DNA of 64,000 nucleotides, from assembly GCA_002709305.1 (NCBI GenBank), contig PAQM01000028.1, positions 150,990-214,989 of the forward strand, read 5' to 3'. The position numbers and the translations under genes were made by a program. This DNA is from Crocinitomicaceae bacterium (lineage in GTDB: Bacteria > Bacteroidota > Bacteroidia > Flavobacteriales_D > Crocinitomicaceae). Every line of letters starts with the position of its first letter. Positions within the stretch are counted from its first letter, which is position 1. Shown one piece after another: positions 1-8,443 of the stretch. The notes under the pieces were generated by a model. The model searched no databases. It had not been told where the DNA came from and worked only from the letters and a program-made list of their open reading frames with translations.

Positions 1-2
1 TA

Positions 3-218
3 ATTCAAACAGAAGAAACATTACTTGAAATTAACACAAAGATTGCTGAAATTAAAACAAAACTAGACCATGCTCTCTTTGGAGAAAAAATCAATCTATA
101 CTACCAAATTAAAGCACAAGCTAAGACTGGGGATGTGAATTCTAAAATCTACTTAGAGGAACTTAAAAAAAACCTCGAGAAATCAATAAAAACTGATTCT
201 TTTTATAAAAAGAATTAA
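3..218 (+). CDS. C-terminal end of an unrecognised protein (partial)
   Basis: An open frame enters from the left edge and ends with TAA at 216-218, giving the last 71 residues of a protein. The translation is rich in Glu, Lys, Leu and Ile, with the heptad-like spacing of amphipathic helix in its first third, and ends in a charged lysine-rich tail. I do not recognise a family. It converges with the aldehyde dehydrogenase gene on the other strand about 20 bases downstream. The frame is supported by even AT-rich coding sequence and the absence of internal stops, but the start and most of the protein lie outside the window. Confidence 0.55.
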   Translation: MQTEETLLEINTKIAEIKTKLDHALFGEKINLYYQIKAQAKTGDVNSKIYLEELKKNLEKSIKTDSFYKKN

Positions 219-237
219 CACTTAATTTGAAAAGATT

Positions 238-1794
238 CTATAACTCAAACTTTATCCCTTGAGCTAAAGGTAAATCATCTGTATAATTAATTGTATTTGT
301 CTGTCGTCGCATATATATTTTCCAAGCATCTGATCCAGATTCTCGTCCACCTCCTGTTTCTTTTTCTCCTCCAAAAGCACCTCCAATCTCAGCGCCTGAA
401 GTCCCTATATTAACGTTTGCAATACCACAGTCAGAACCAGCAGATGACAAAAACATCTCAGAATCTTTCAAATTACTAGTCATGATAGCTGAAGATAATC
501 CTTGAGGAACATCATTTTGTATCGCAATTGCATTCTGTAAATCGCCAGAATATTTAATAATATATAAAATAGGGGCAAATGTTTCATCTTGAACAATTTG
601 AAAACTATTTTTTGCCTCAACAATAGCAGGTTTAACATAACAACCTGATTCATATCCATCTCCTTCGTATACACCACCTTCAACTAAAACATTCCCCCCT
701 TCCGATTTTGCTTTTTGTAAAGCATTTAAATATAAATTAACAGCATCATTATCAATTAGTGGCCCGACATGGTTTGCTTCATCTAATGGATTTCCTACTT
801 TTAATTGTTTATATGCATTAACAATAGCATTCACAAAATTATCATATACATCTTCATGGATTATTAACCTTCTTGTTGTAGTACAACGTTGACCTCCTGT
901 CCCAACAGCACCAAAAACAACACCCGGAAGAACAATATTTAAGTCAGCAGAAGGAGTTACAATAATAGCATTATTACCTCCTAGCTCTAATAATGATTTT
1001 CCCAAACGAGCACCTACAGAAGATCCAACGGATTTACCCATACGAGTAGAACCTGTTGCAGATACTAGAGGTATCCTTTTGTCATTAGCCATTAACTTCC
1101 CGATATCTGCTCCCCCAACAACTAAGCTAGAAACTCCTTCTGGGACACCATTTTGGCTAAAGACTTCCTGTGTAATCTTTTGACAAACAATTGCTGTAAT
1201 TGGAGTTTTTTCTGATGGCTTCCATATACAAACATCACCACAAACCCATGCAAGTGCAGTATTCCAATTCCATACCGCAACAGGAAAATTAAATGCAGAA
1301 ATTATTCCAACAACACCTAATGGATGATATTGCTCATACATCCTATGACCCGGACGCTCTGAGTGCATAGTTAAACCATGAAGCTGTCGAGAAAGACCTA
1401 CAGCAAAGTCACAAATATCTATCATCTCTTGTACCTCACCTAAACCTTCTTGATAAGATTTTCCCATCTCATATGAAACTAATATCCCAAGAGAATTTTT
1501 ATACTCACGTAATTTTGTGGCAAGTTGACGCACTACCTCTCCACGAGCAGGAGCAGTCCATTTCCTCCATAATAAAAAAGCCTCCTGTGCCTTTAAAACA
1601 ACTGCTTCATAATCTGCATCAGTAGACGAATTTACTGCAGAAATAGTCCTGCCGTCTACTGGAGATATAGATTCTATCTTCTCTCCTCTTGTGTTAAACC
1701 AATGTTCTCCCGTTGAAGCTCCCTTATTAATTGAATCAACTCCAAACTGAGATAAAATACCAGCAATATCAATTTCTTTAATTCCTTCTGCCAT
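238..1794 (-). CDS. ALDH7-family aldehyde dehydrogenase
   Basis: This is an NAD(P)-dependent aldehyde dehydrogenase of about 518 residues, most like the ALDH7A1/AmaB group, which oxidises alpha-aminoadipic semialdehyde (in equilibrium with piperideine-6-carboxylate) in lysine breakdown and can also oxidise other aldehydes. The sequence shows the N-terminal HWFNTRG and SPVDGR segments typical of this group, FNFPVAVWNWN in the coenzyme domain, the general-base glutamate in LELGGNN (about residue 270) and the catalytic cysteine in GGQRCTTTRR (about residue 304). I chose the ATG at 1794. An upstream in-frame TTG at 1827 would add 11 residues, but it lies inside a good promoter -7 box. The exact substrate is inferred from the subfamily only. 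The gene appears to be transcribed alone. Confidence 0.9.
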   Translation of the reverse strand: MAEGIKEIDIAGILSQFGVDSINKGASTGEHWFNTRGEKIESISPVDGRTISAVNSSTDADYEAVVLKAQEAFLLWRKWTAPARGEVVRQLATKLREYKNSLGILVSYEMGKSYQEGLGEVQEMIDICDFAVGLSRQLHGLTMHSERPGHRMYEQYHPLGVVGIISAFNFPVAVWNWNTALAWVCGDVCIWKPSEKTPITAIVCQKITQEVFSQNGVPEGVSSLVVGGADIGKLMANDKRIPLVSATGSTRMGKSVGSSVGARLGKSLLELGGNNAIIVTPSADLNIVLPGVVFGAVGTGGQRCTTTRRLIIHEDVYDNFVNAIVNAYKQLKVGNPLDEANHVGPLIDNDAVNLYLNALQKAKSEGGNVLVEGGVYEGDGYESGCYVKPAIVEAKNSFQIVQDETFAPILYIIKYSGDLQNAIAIQNDVPQGLSSAIMTSNLKDSEMFLSSAGSDCGIANVNIGTSGAEIGGAFGGEKETGGGRESGSDAWKIYMRRQTNTINYTDDLPLAQGIKFEL

Positions 1795-1824
1795 TTTTTT
1801 AGCTTTTTTTAGATTAATGGAAAA

Positions 1825-1855
1825 CAAAATTACATTAAAATTTTGGTTTATTAAA
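1825..1855 (-). promoter_or_regulatory. Bacteroidota-type promoter of the aldehyde dehydrogenase
   Basis: Read on the minus strand this is TTTA, a 19-base spacer, then TAATTTTG. This matches the Bacteroidota consensus (TTTG, about 19 bases, TAnnTTTG) with one mismatch in the -33 box. The -7 box overlaps the possible upstream TTG start and so argues for the ATG at 1794, leaving a leader of roughly 25 bases. Confidence 0.45.
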
Positions 1856-1878
1856 TAAACTTTAGCGTAAATAGAACA

Positions 1879-2520
1879 CTAAGAATCTTGCCATAACCAA
1901 TATAAACCAGCGGCTAGCGCACCCAAAGTAGTAGCTACTATATAAAGCCACAAATGCTCTAAATGACCTGAAGTAACTGCAGGCGCCAAACTTCGAAATG
2001 GATTCATACTTGCTTTGGATATAGGCCCTGCAAATAATGCCCCTAACATAATAGTCATACCAATGGCAATGGGAGCAAAATGTTGCTCTATTTCCTTCTT
2101 GCCTTGAGTGGTTAACAATATAACTAGCATCAAAATAAACGTTAAAATAAATTCAAGGACAAAAGACTGATAATCAGATCCACTAGGCAGAGTGGAACCT
2201 AAAAACTCGTTCTCTGGGAATATTAACTTTAAGGTGATACTAGCGGAAAATGCTCCTATCAATTGAGACAAAAAATAAGGTAAAAGGTCTTTTCTGGAAT
2301 GTTTTTTCAGTAAGACTAAAGTTAAAGTAACTGCTGGATTCATATGTGCACCAGAAATTTTTCCGAAAGAAAAAATCATAACCATAACTATTAAACCCCA
2401 AACGGTAGCTACGCCTAAGTGTGAAATAATTCCCTGTGATTCAGTGTCTATTATCATTGCACCTGTGCCACAGAAAATCATAAAAAATGTTGCAATTATT
2501 TCCGCAATATATCTCTTCAT
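1879..2520 (-). CDS. aqpS: AqpS-like aquaglyceroporin of the arsenate module
   Basis: This is a MIP-family channel of 213 residues with six membrane helices, lying directly downstream of an arsenate reductase and overlapping it by 4 bases (ATGA). In such pairs, as in Sinorhizobium meliloti AqpS-ArsC, the reductase makes arsenite and the channel lets it flow out of the cell. The first half has the canonical SGAHMNPAVT motif. The second motif is SMNPFRSLAPA, so the usual NPA has become NPF. By alignment to AQP1 I read the selectivity filter as Trp, Ala, Ala, Arg, which is wide like GlpF and plant NIPs and unlike a strict water channel. Function as an arsenite exit path is inferred from this filter and from the gene pairing. 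Confidence 0.8.
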   Translation of the reverse strand: MKRYIAEIIATFFMIFCGTGAMIIDTESQGIISHLGVATVWGLIVMVMIFSFGKISGAHMNPAVTLTLVLLKKHSRKDLLPYFLSQLIGAFSASITLKLIFPENEFLGSTLPSGSDYQSFVLEFILTFILMLVILLTTQGKKEIEQHFAPIAIGMTIMLGALFAGPISKASMNPFRSLAPAVTSGHLEHLWLYIVATTLGALAAGLYWLWQDS

Positions 2521-2939
2521 AAATACGCTGAGCTAAATTCTTTACAATATATTTTAATCAAATCACGAGTAGATTTAAAACAATCATTTATATCATTTTT
2601 TGAACCAATAACTTTTGATGGATCTGGAAAACTATAATGAAATTTAATCGCATCAGAATCAAAATAAGGACAACGTTCTTTTGCGTTATCACAAACTGTA
2701 ATAATAAAATCAAAGTCTAATCCTATATATTCATCTACATTATTAGAAGTATTTGATGAAATATCTATTCCATCATCTTTCATTATTTGAACTGCTTTTT
2801 GATTTAGGCCATGAACTTCAACACCAGCACTTAACACTATTGTTCCTTTAGAAGCAAATGCTTTAAGATACCCCTCAGCCATCTGGCTCCTACAGCTGTT
2901 GCCCGTACAGAGCACTAATACTTTTTTTTTTAAAATCAT
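2517..2939 (-). CDS. arsC: Arsenate reductase, thioredoxin-coupled type
   Basis: This small cytoplasmic enzyme of 140 residues has the low-molecular-weight phosphatase fold and reduces arsenate to arsenite. The P-loop CTGNSCRSQMAEG starts at residue 11. The cysteines at 11, 16, 83 and 90 correspond, one residue shifted, to Cys10, 15, 82 and 89 of the staphylococcal plasmid pI258 enzyme, so the thioredoxin-linked disulfide relay (11, 83, 90) is complete. It is the first gene of a two-gene operon with the aquaglyceroporin. An AGGAG sequence lies 4 bases before the ATG, unusual in this window where Shine-Dalgarno sequences are otherwise rare. No ArsR or ArsB gene is adjacent. Confidence 0.93.
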   Translation of the reverse strand: MILKKKVLVLCTGNSCRSQMAEGYLKAFASKGTIVLSAGVEVHGLNQKAVQIMKDDGIDISSNTSNNVDEYIGLDFDFIITVCDNAKERCPYFDSDAIKFHYSFPDPSKVIGSKNDINDCFKSTRDLIKIYCKEFSSAYL

Positions 2940-3066
2940 ATCACTCCTATGTTATATAAAAATCAATATTAGTTATTAACACAAAAATAGTTATTAAATA
3001 ATTATTACAAGATTGTTAGATTATAGAATAATTTTCTTTATTTACTGTAACATTTAGAAAAAAAAA

Positions 3067-4365
3067 ATGAATCCATATATACTTATAATAAGCTTATGTA
3101 GTATTATTATACTTAGTTTTTTCTTCAATATAATTTCGAAAAAAACAAATATCCCTTCTGTTCTTTTATTAATAGCTCTTGGTATAGGTATAAAATACTC
3201 TATGGATTATTACGGGCTAATTGATGAAGACTTAAAACTTAACACAATACTTGAAATTCTAGGGAATATTGGTTTAGTAATGATTGTTCTTGAAGCTGCT
3301 CTAGATCTTAAATTAGAAAAAAAGAAAGCTAAATTAATTTTAAAGTCCTTTATTGTCGCTATACTTTGTTTAGTTGGATCCATGTTTGGTATAGGATATT
3401 TATTTATTTACATTTTTCCAGGCACAACACTTTATACGGCTTTAATTTATGCTATACCCTTAAGTATTATGAGTAGCGCTATTATTATTCCTAGTGTCAA
3501 TAAATTAAATACAGAGAAACGCGAATTCATGGTATATGAAAGTACCTTCTCTGATATTATTGGAATTATGGTTTTTTACTTTATGATTGGCGCCCAAGGT
3601 AGCGTAGAAGGAACAGGTCTATTTTGGAATATCTCAATGAATATTTTATCAACCATTGTTCTTTCTACAATTCTTTCCTATATCATGGTCTACTTGTTTC
3701 AACATTTAACAATGCAAGTAAAACTATTTCTAATTATTGCTGTACTGCTAATGCTTTTTGCAATTGGAAAATACTTCCATCTATCTTCATTATTAATTAT
3801 ATTAACCTTTGGGCTTATTTTAAATAATACTGAAGTTTTCTTCCGAGGTAAACTCTCCCGATTTTTTAATAAAGAAAAGGTTGAGCCTATTCTACGTGAC
3901 TTTCATGTTCTTACATTAGAATCAGCCTTCTTAATTAGGACTTTTTTCTTTGTTGTTTTTGGGTTGAGCATCTCTTTAGCATCTCTATATGATTTTGAAG
4001 TTACTATGAATAGTCTAGCGATTGTTGGTATTCTTTATTTTGTAAGACTATTGTGTCTTAAAATTTTTGCAAAAAAATTTATTTTCCCAGAATTATTTAT
4101 TGCTCCAAGGGGGTTAATTACAGTTTTATTATTCTTTGTTTTAATTAAAAGCGATAATGTAAATATTCCTGATTTCGATACAGGATTACTACTATACCCT
4201 ATTTTAATTACAAGTATTATAATGATGTTTGCATTGATTTCACACAGAGGAGAAAAAGTCACAGATGTCATCATAAAAAATATCCCTTTACTAAACAAGG
4301 ATAAGGTCGAATCTGTAGCACAAGAAATAAAGGATACAAATCAAGATGATACGGAAAAAGAATAA
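3067..4365 (+). CDS. Cation/proton antiporter (Na+/H+ exchanger family)
   Basis: This is a 432-residue integral membrane protein with about twelve hydrophobic helices and a charged C-terminal tail. It resembles monovalent cation/proton antiporters of the CPA superfamily, which exchange Na+ or K+ for H+ across the inner membrane. Family-like features are TNIPSVLLLIALGIGI at the first helix pair, a conserved IVLEAALDL segment, and YESTFSDIIG in the middle, where the acidic residues fit the ion-binding helix. The gene is divergent from arsC and convergent with the quinone oxidoreductase, with one base between the stop codons. Ion specificity cannot be told from sequence. Confidence 0.8.
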   Translation: MNPYILIISLCSIIILSFFFNIISKKTNIPSVLLLIALGIGIKYSMDYYGLIDEDLKLNTILEILGNIGLVMIVLEAALDLKLEKKKAKLILKSFIVAILCLVGSMFGIGYLFIYIFPGTTLYTALIYAIPLSIMSSAIIIPSVNKLNTEKREFMVYESTFSDIIGIMVFYFMIGAQGSVEGTGLFWNISMNILSTIVLSTILSYIMVYLFQHLTMQVKLFLIIAVLLMLFAIGKYFHLSSLLIILTFGLILNNTEVFFRGKLSRFFNKEKVEPILRDFHVLTLESAFLIRTFFFVVFGLSISLASLYDFEVTMNSLAIVGILYFVRLLCLKIFAKKFIFPELFIAPRGLITVLLFFVLIKSDNVNIPDFDTGLLLYPILITSIIMMFALISHRGEKVTDVIIKNIPLLNKDKVESVAQEIKDTNQDDTEKE

Positions 4366-4366
4366 T

Positions 4367-5401
4367 CTACCAGGTAATAACTAATTTACCCGCAGTTTGG
4401 CCACCTTCTAATGCGTGATGAGCTTCTGCTAATTGATTAGTATTATATACTCCGCCTACTTGTGGTTTTATTTTACCTTCCACATATAATTTAAAAATCT
4501 CTTGTAAACAAAATAATATAACTTCAGGTTTGTCTTCAGCGATTTTTAACATATTAACACCAAGAATATTTTTAGATTTAATCATCAAAGAAATAGGTAA
4601 AACGAACCCCATCTTTAATAAAAAATTAAGCTTAGAAATAATCCCCATTTTCCCCTTTGAAAGTTCTGCTGCACCAAATAAAACAATTCTACCCCCAGAA
4701 CCAAGCAATGAAAAATCTCTTTTGAATGTTTTTCCTCCAACAGGATTATAAACAATATCTAGACTTGACTGAGCAAACTTTTCTTTAATCTTTTTTATAT
4801 AATCCCCCTCATTATAATTAACCACAAAATCTGCACCTAATTCTTTGACAAGAGACTCTTTTTCTCGACTCCCCACTTTTGCAACTACATAAGCCCCTTT
4901 TAGTTTCACTAACTGAATCAAAATAGACCCTACACCTCCAGCAGCGGAATGAATTAGAACTTTATCTAGTTTATTAATAGAAATTAAACTCTCTGACATA
5001 TAGAATGCAGTAACGCCTTGGGTGCATAATGCCATGAGTGAGCTAGCTGGTTGACTTCCAACAATTACAGAAGCATCATCATATGTAATTACATGTTTTG
5101 CATAACCACCAAATCGACAAAAAGCTATTACTCTTTGCCCTAATTTTGACTTGTTAACTTTCGGCCCTATTCTAATTATTGTACCTACAACTTCGTATCC
5201 AATAATACATGGCAGGGGAGGTGCATCACGATATAAACCCCTACGAGCCATAATATCAGCATAATTTAATCCAAAAGCTTCTACTTCAATTAAAACTTCA
5301 TTATCCTTTGGTAGAGTAATCTTAAATTTCTTTTTTTCAAATGCATCCTTTGATTCCCCTTTTCTTACAAGAAAAAAACCTTCTGTCAAAAAATCATTCA
5401 T
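4367..5401 (-). CDS. MDR-family NAD(P)H:quinone oxidoreductase (VAT1-like)
   Basis: This 344-residue medium-chain dehydrogenase/reductase lacks the zinc-ligand pattern of alcohol dehydrogenases and resembles quinone oxidoreductases, in particular the VAT1-like branch. The N-terminal catalytic domain has GLNYADIMARRGLY and CIIGYEVVGTI. The Rossmann domain has HSAAGGVGSILIQLVKLKG, and the pattern DIVYNPVGG follows. The family reduces quinones or alpha,beta-unsaturated carbonyls with NADPH. The real substrate is unknown. Its ATG shares a base with the stop of the upstream rsmI (TAATG), so the two are translationally coupled on one transcript. Confidence 0.85.
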   Translation of the reverse strand: MNDFLTEGFFLVRKGESKDAFEKKKFKITLPKDNEVLIEVEAFGLNYADIMARRGLYRDAPPLPCIIGYEVVGTIIRIGPKVNKSKLGQRVIAFCRFGGYAKHVITYDDASVIVGSQPASSLMALCTQGVTAFYMSESLISINKLDKVLIHSAAGGVGSILIQLVKLKGAYVVAKVGSREKESLVKELGADFVVNYNEGDYIKKIKEKFAQSSLDIVYNPVGGKTFKRDFSLLGSGGRIVLFGAAELSKGKMGIISKLNFLLKMGFVLPISLMIKSKNILGVNMLKIAEDKPEVILFCLQEIFKLYVEGKIKPQVGGVYNTNQLAEAHHALEGGQTAGKLVITW

Positions 5402-6078
5402 TACTTCTTATCTTTTCCTTCAATAATAATAACAGCCTCCCCTTTAGGAGGGTTTTTCTCGTAATATTCTTTAATTTCTTTCGCTGTACCTCTTTTAAAT
5501 TCTTCATATAATTTTGTCAATTCTCGAGCAACACATACCTTTCTATCTTCTCCCATAAATTCAACAATTTGATTAAGACATTTCACTAACCGGTGTGGGG
5601 ATTCATATAAAATTGATGTTTTATTCTCTGCACCTATTTCTTCCAACCGTTTTTTTCGACCCTTCTTATGAGGCAAAAAACCTTCAAACACAAATCGATC
5701 ACATGAAAAACCACTTGATACAATTGCAGGAATCAAAGCTACAGGGCCTGGTAAGCATTCAACTTTTATAGATTTTAATATGCACTCTCTAATAAGTAAA
5801 AATCCAGGGTCAGAAATTCCAGGTGTACCAGCATCAGAAACCAAAACAGTCGAATTGTTGGAAAGTATCTTGTCAATTACACCAGATAATATTTTGTGCT
5901 CATTATGGGTATGAAATGACAATATTGGCTTAGAGATCTCCAAACTGTTTAACAGTTTTTTTGTTACTCGTGTATCCTCAGCTAAAATTAAATCAGACTC
6001 CTTTAGTACACGAATTGCCCGTAGTGTAATGTCCTCCAAATTACCTATAGGAGTGGGTACAATATAAAGCTTAGACAT
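5401..6078 (-). CDS. rsmI: 16S rRNA 2'-O-methyltransferase RsmI
   Basis: This 225-residue SAM-dependent methyltransferase of the tetrapyrrole-methylase fold methylates the 2'-OH of C1402 of 16S rRNA. Diagnostic features are the N-terminus YIVPTPIGNLEDITLRAI, the segment LILAEDTRVTKKLL, VSDAGTPGISDPG in the SAM pocket, and the GFLPHKKGRKKR segment. The C-terminal extension present in some longer homologues is absent, as is common. It is the first gene of a two-gene unit with the quinone oxidoreductase and is divergent from hemA. Confidence 0.95.
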   Translation of the reverse strand: MSKLYIVPTPIGNLEDITLRAIRVLKESDLILAEDTRVTKKLLNSLEISKPILSFHTHNEHKILSGVIDKILSNNSTVLVSDAGTPGISDPGFLLIRECILKSIKVECLPGPVALIPAIVSSGFSCDRFVFEGFLPHKKGRKKRLEEIGAENKTSILYESPHRLVKCLNQIVEFMGEDRKVCVARELTKLYEEFKRGTAKEIKEYYEKNPPKGEAVIIIEGKDKK

Positions 6079-6214
6079 ACTAAATTAATTACTATTAAAA
6101 TGAATATAGAAATATTATTAGTAAAAAGACTCTTTTGGCTCTTTTTTATTTCCCAAGTATATAAAATCTATAAAAACATACAGCTAACATTGATGTTTTA
6201 TTTTAAACTCTTTA

Positions 6215-6259
6215 TTTAGATGTATTCTAAATATGTTTAAATGACAAATCTATGACAAA
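6215..6259 (+). promoter_or_regulatory. Candidate operator upstream of hemA
   Basis: The 211-base gap between rsmI and hemA contains an inverted repeat, TTTAGA (6215-6220), five bases, TCTAAA (6226-6231). Its core resembles a PerR-type box: the right half is ATTCTAA exactly, the left half matches in five of seven positions. Ten bases further on, ATGACAAA occurs twice, 11 bases apart (about one helical turn; 6241 and 6252). Both lie within 80 bases of the hemA start. Regulatory use is inferred only. Confidence 0.3.
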
Positions 6260-6289
6260 AGAAAAGTAATATGTAAGGATATTTGTATT

Positions 6290-7558
6290 GTGCAAGATTT
6301 AGAAAATAACAGTGCAAAAAATTCATTAAAAAAGCTTCATATTATTGCCTTTACGCATAATAATTTTTCTTTATCTAAAATTGGTAAGTTACACATTGAA
6401 GAAGAAAATCAGAAACATTCTCTCCCTGCATTTAAGTCAAAAATGGGGTTTGACGAAATAATGTTTCTTTCTACTTGCAATCGTGTAGAATTTATTTTTG
6501 TTACAAATAAAAAAATTAGCGCAACTTTTCCTAATAATTTTTTAACCCTACTTTATCCTAAACTAAATATAAATGAACGAGAAGAATACTTGTCTAATTG
6601 CATAGTTAAAAGTGAACTAAAAGCTTTAGATCATATACTTCGTGTTGCATCTTCAATAGATTCAATGATACTTGGTGAACGAGAGATTATAAGACAAGTT
6701 AGAGAGTCTTTTGAAAGATCAAAAGAAAACAAATTAACAGGAGATTTTATTAGGTTATTGATTGATCATACTATTGAAGTTGCAAAAAAAGTTTATACAG
6801 AAACAAACATAGCTAAGCGTCCAGTATCTATTGTTTCTCTAGCATATAAAAGACTAAAAGAAATAAATGCATCCTTAAATTCTAGTATTTTAATTATAGG
6901 AGCTGGTAAGACTAACACGAATATGAGTAAGTATCTTTTAAAATATGGTTTTAAAAACTTTCATGTTTTTAATCGCACTTTCTCAAAAGCACAAGTACTT
7001 GCGAACGAACTAAATGGGAAACCATACCAACTTAATGAGATTAAAAGCTTTAATGAGAAATTTGATATTATAATTACTTGTACAGGTTCAGAAAATCACA
7101 TTATTACACATGATCTATATAAAACAATTTTAAAAGAAGACAAATCTCATAAGACTATCATTGATCTTGCAATTCCACAAGATGTATCTCCTGAAATTGT
7201 AAAAAATCATAACGCTTCACATATTTCAATTGAATCACTTCAAAAGATATCAAACAAAAATCTAAAAATAAGATCAAAAGAAATTGCGTTAGTTGAGGAA
7301 ATTATCTCAAAAGGAATACTAAAGTTTCAACACATAAATCAAGTTAGAGAAATCGAAATTGCTATGCGTTCTGTTCCTGACAAAGTAAAGGAGATTAAAT
7401 CTAATGCAATTAATGAAATTTTTAAAAATGACTTAAAGAATTTAGATGAAGATTCTCGTGAAACACTTGATAAAGTAGTCAATTATATGGAGAAAAAATA
7501 CATTAGTATACCAATGCTTATGGCAAAAGATATCTTAATAAAAAAGAGCCTTAAATGA
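6290..7558 (+). CDS. hemA: Glutamyl-tRNA reductase
   Basis: HemA reduces glutamate on tRNA-Glu to glutamate-1-semialdehyde, the first step of the C5 pathway to heme. The protein has 422 residues. The catalytic cysteine is in FLSTCNRVEFI (Cys63). The SSIDSMILGEREI segment and the NADPH-binding segment ILIIGAGKTNTNM follow, and the C-terminal dimerisation helix is present. The start appears to be GTG, since there is no in-frame ATG nearby. It is the first gene of hemA-hemC-hemD and overlaps hemC by four bases (ATGA). Confidence 0.95.
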   Translation: MQDLENNSAKNSLKKLHIIAFTHNNFSLSKIGKLHIEEENQKHSLPAFKSKMGFDEIMFLSTCNRVEFIFVTNKKISATFPNNFLTLLYPKLNINEREEYLSNCIVKSELKALDHILRVASSIDSMILGEREIIRQVRESFERSKENKLTGDFIRLLIDHTIEVAKKVYTETNIAKRPVSIVSLAYKRLKEINASLNSSILIIGAGKTNTNMSKYLLKYGFKNFHVFNRTFSKAQVLANELNGKPYQLNEIKSFNEKFDIIITCTGSENHIITHDLYKTILKEDKSHKTIIDLAIPQDVSPEIVKNHNASHISIESLQKISNKNLKIRSKEIALVEEIISKGILKFQHINQVREIEIAMRSVPDKVKEIKSNAINEIFKNDLKNLDEDSRETLDKVVNYMEKKYISIPMLMAKDILIKKSLK

Positions 7559-8436
7559 AAAGGCTTATCATTGGTTCAAGAAGTAGTAAGCTTGCACTAT
7601 GGCAATCTAATTACATCAAATCTAAACTTGAAGCTTTTAATTATAAAATTGAAATTAAAGTAATTCAAACTAAAGGAGATTTAATTCAAAACCTTAGCTA
7701 TAGTAAAATGGAAGGGAAGGGTTTTTTTACAAAAGAAATTGAAACTGCACTGCTAAATAAAGAAATTGATCTAGCTGTTCACTCATATAAAGACCTTGAA
7801 ACAACAAGCCCAAATGGATTAAAAATTGGTTGTGTTTCAGATCGTGCAAATCCAGCAGACACATTGTTAATTAATAAAAATGCCATTGATTTATCTCAGG
7901 AGTGGTTACTTAAAAAAAATTCTACTATCGGAACTTCTTCAGCGCGAAGAAAGTCTCAGATTCTAAAATATATTCCCGATTCAAAAATTAAAGATCTAAG
8001 AGGAAATGTACCTACAAGGATACAAAAGCTAAAAGATGGTGCTTATGATGCAATAATTTTAGCTAAAGCAGGTGTTGATAGGTTAAATATCAATTTATCT
8101 GAATTTAAAGAAGTTCTTCTTGACCCTAAAAAGTTTGTGCCGGCTCCAGCTCAAGGAGTATTAGCAGTTCAAATCAGAAATGAAGATCAAAAAATCAATA
8201 CGCTTTTAAATAAAATAAACGTAGAAAGTATTCAAAAACGTGTTGAATTAGAGCGACAAGTCTTAAGCTTATTAGATGGTGGTTGTCAACTACCTCTTGG
8301 AGTTTATTGTGATGAAATGAACAACTTATTTGTCTCTTATGCAAGTGATAAAGAGAAAAAGTGTATCCAATTGAAATATACAATTAAAAAGTTTGAAGGA
8401 ATCGCTGAAAAAGTTGTCTCAGAACTAAAAAAATAA
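7555..8436 (+). CDS. hemC: Hydroxymethylbilane synthase (porphobilinogen deaminase)
   Basis: HemC joins four porphobilinogen units into hydroxymethylbilane in the cytoplasm. The 293-residue protein begins with IIGSRSSKLALWQSNYIK and contains IDLAVHSYKDLET, the substrate-binding run IGTSSARRKSQIL, and DLRGNVPTRIQKL. The dipyrromethane cofactor would attach to Cys244 in DGGCQLPLG. The C-terminal domain is a little short compared with the usual 300-310 residues but all catalytic segments are there. It overlaps hemA and is followed by hemD after seven bases. Confidence 0.95.
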   Translation: MKRLIIGSRSSKLALWQSNYIKSKLEAFNYKIEIKVIQTKGDLIQNLSYSKMEGKGFFTKEIETALLNKEIDLAVHSYKDLETTSPNGLKIGCVSDRANPADTLLINKNAIDLSQEWLLKKNSTIGTSSARRKSQILKYIPDSKIKDLRGNVPTRIQKLKDGAYDAIILAKAGVDRLNINLSEFKEVLLDPKKFVPAPAQGVLAVQIRNEDQKINTLLNKINVESIQKRVELERQVLSLLDGGCQLPLGVYCDEMNNLFVSYASDKEKKCIQLKYTIKKFEGIAEKVVSELKK

Positions 8437-8443
8437 TAATTAA

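Noticed and set aside
1795..1827. Upstream TTG start for the aldehyde dehydrogenase
   Set aside because: The TTG overlaps an exact -7 promoter box, and the extra eleven residues are lysine-rich and not part of the family; the ATG at 1794 fits better.
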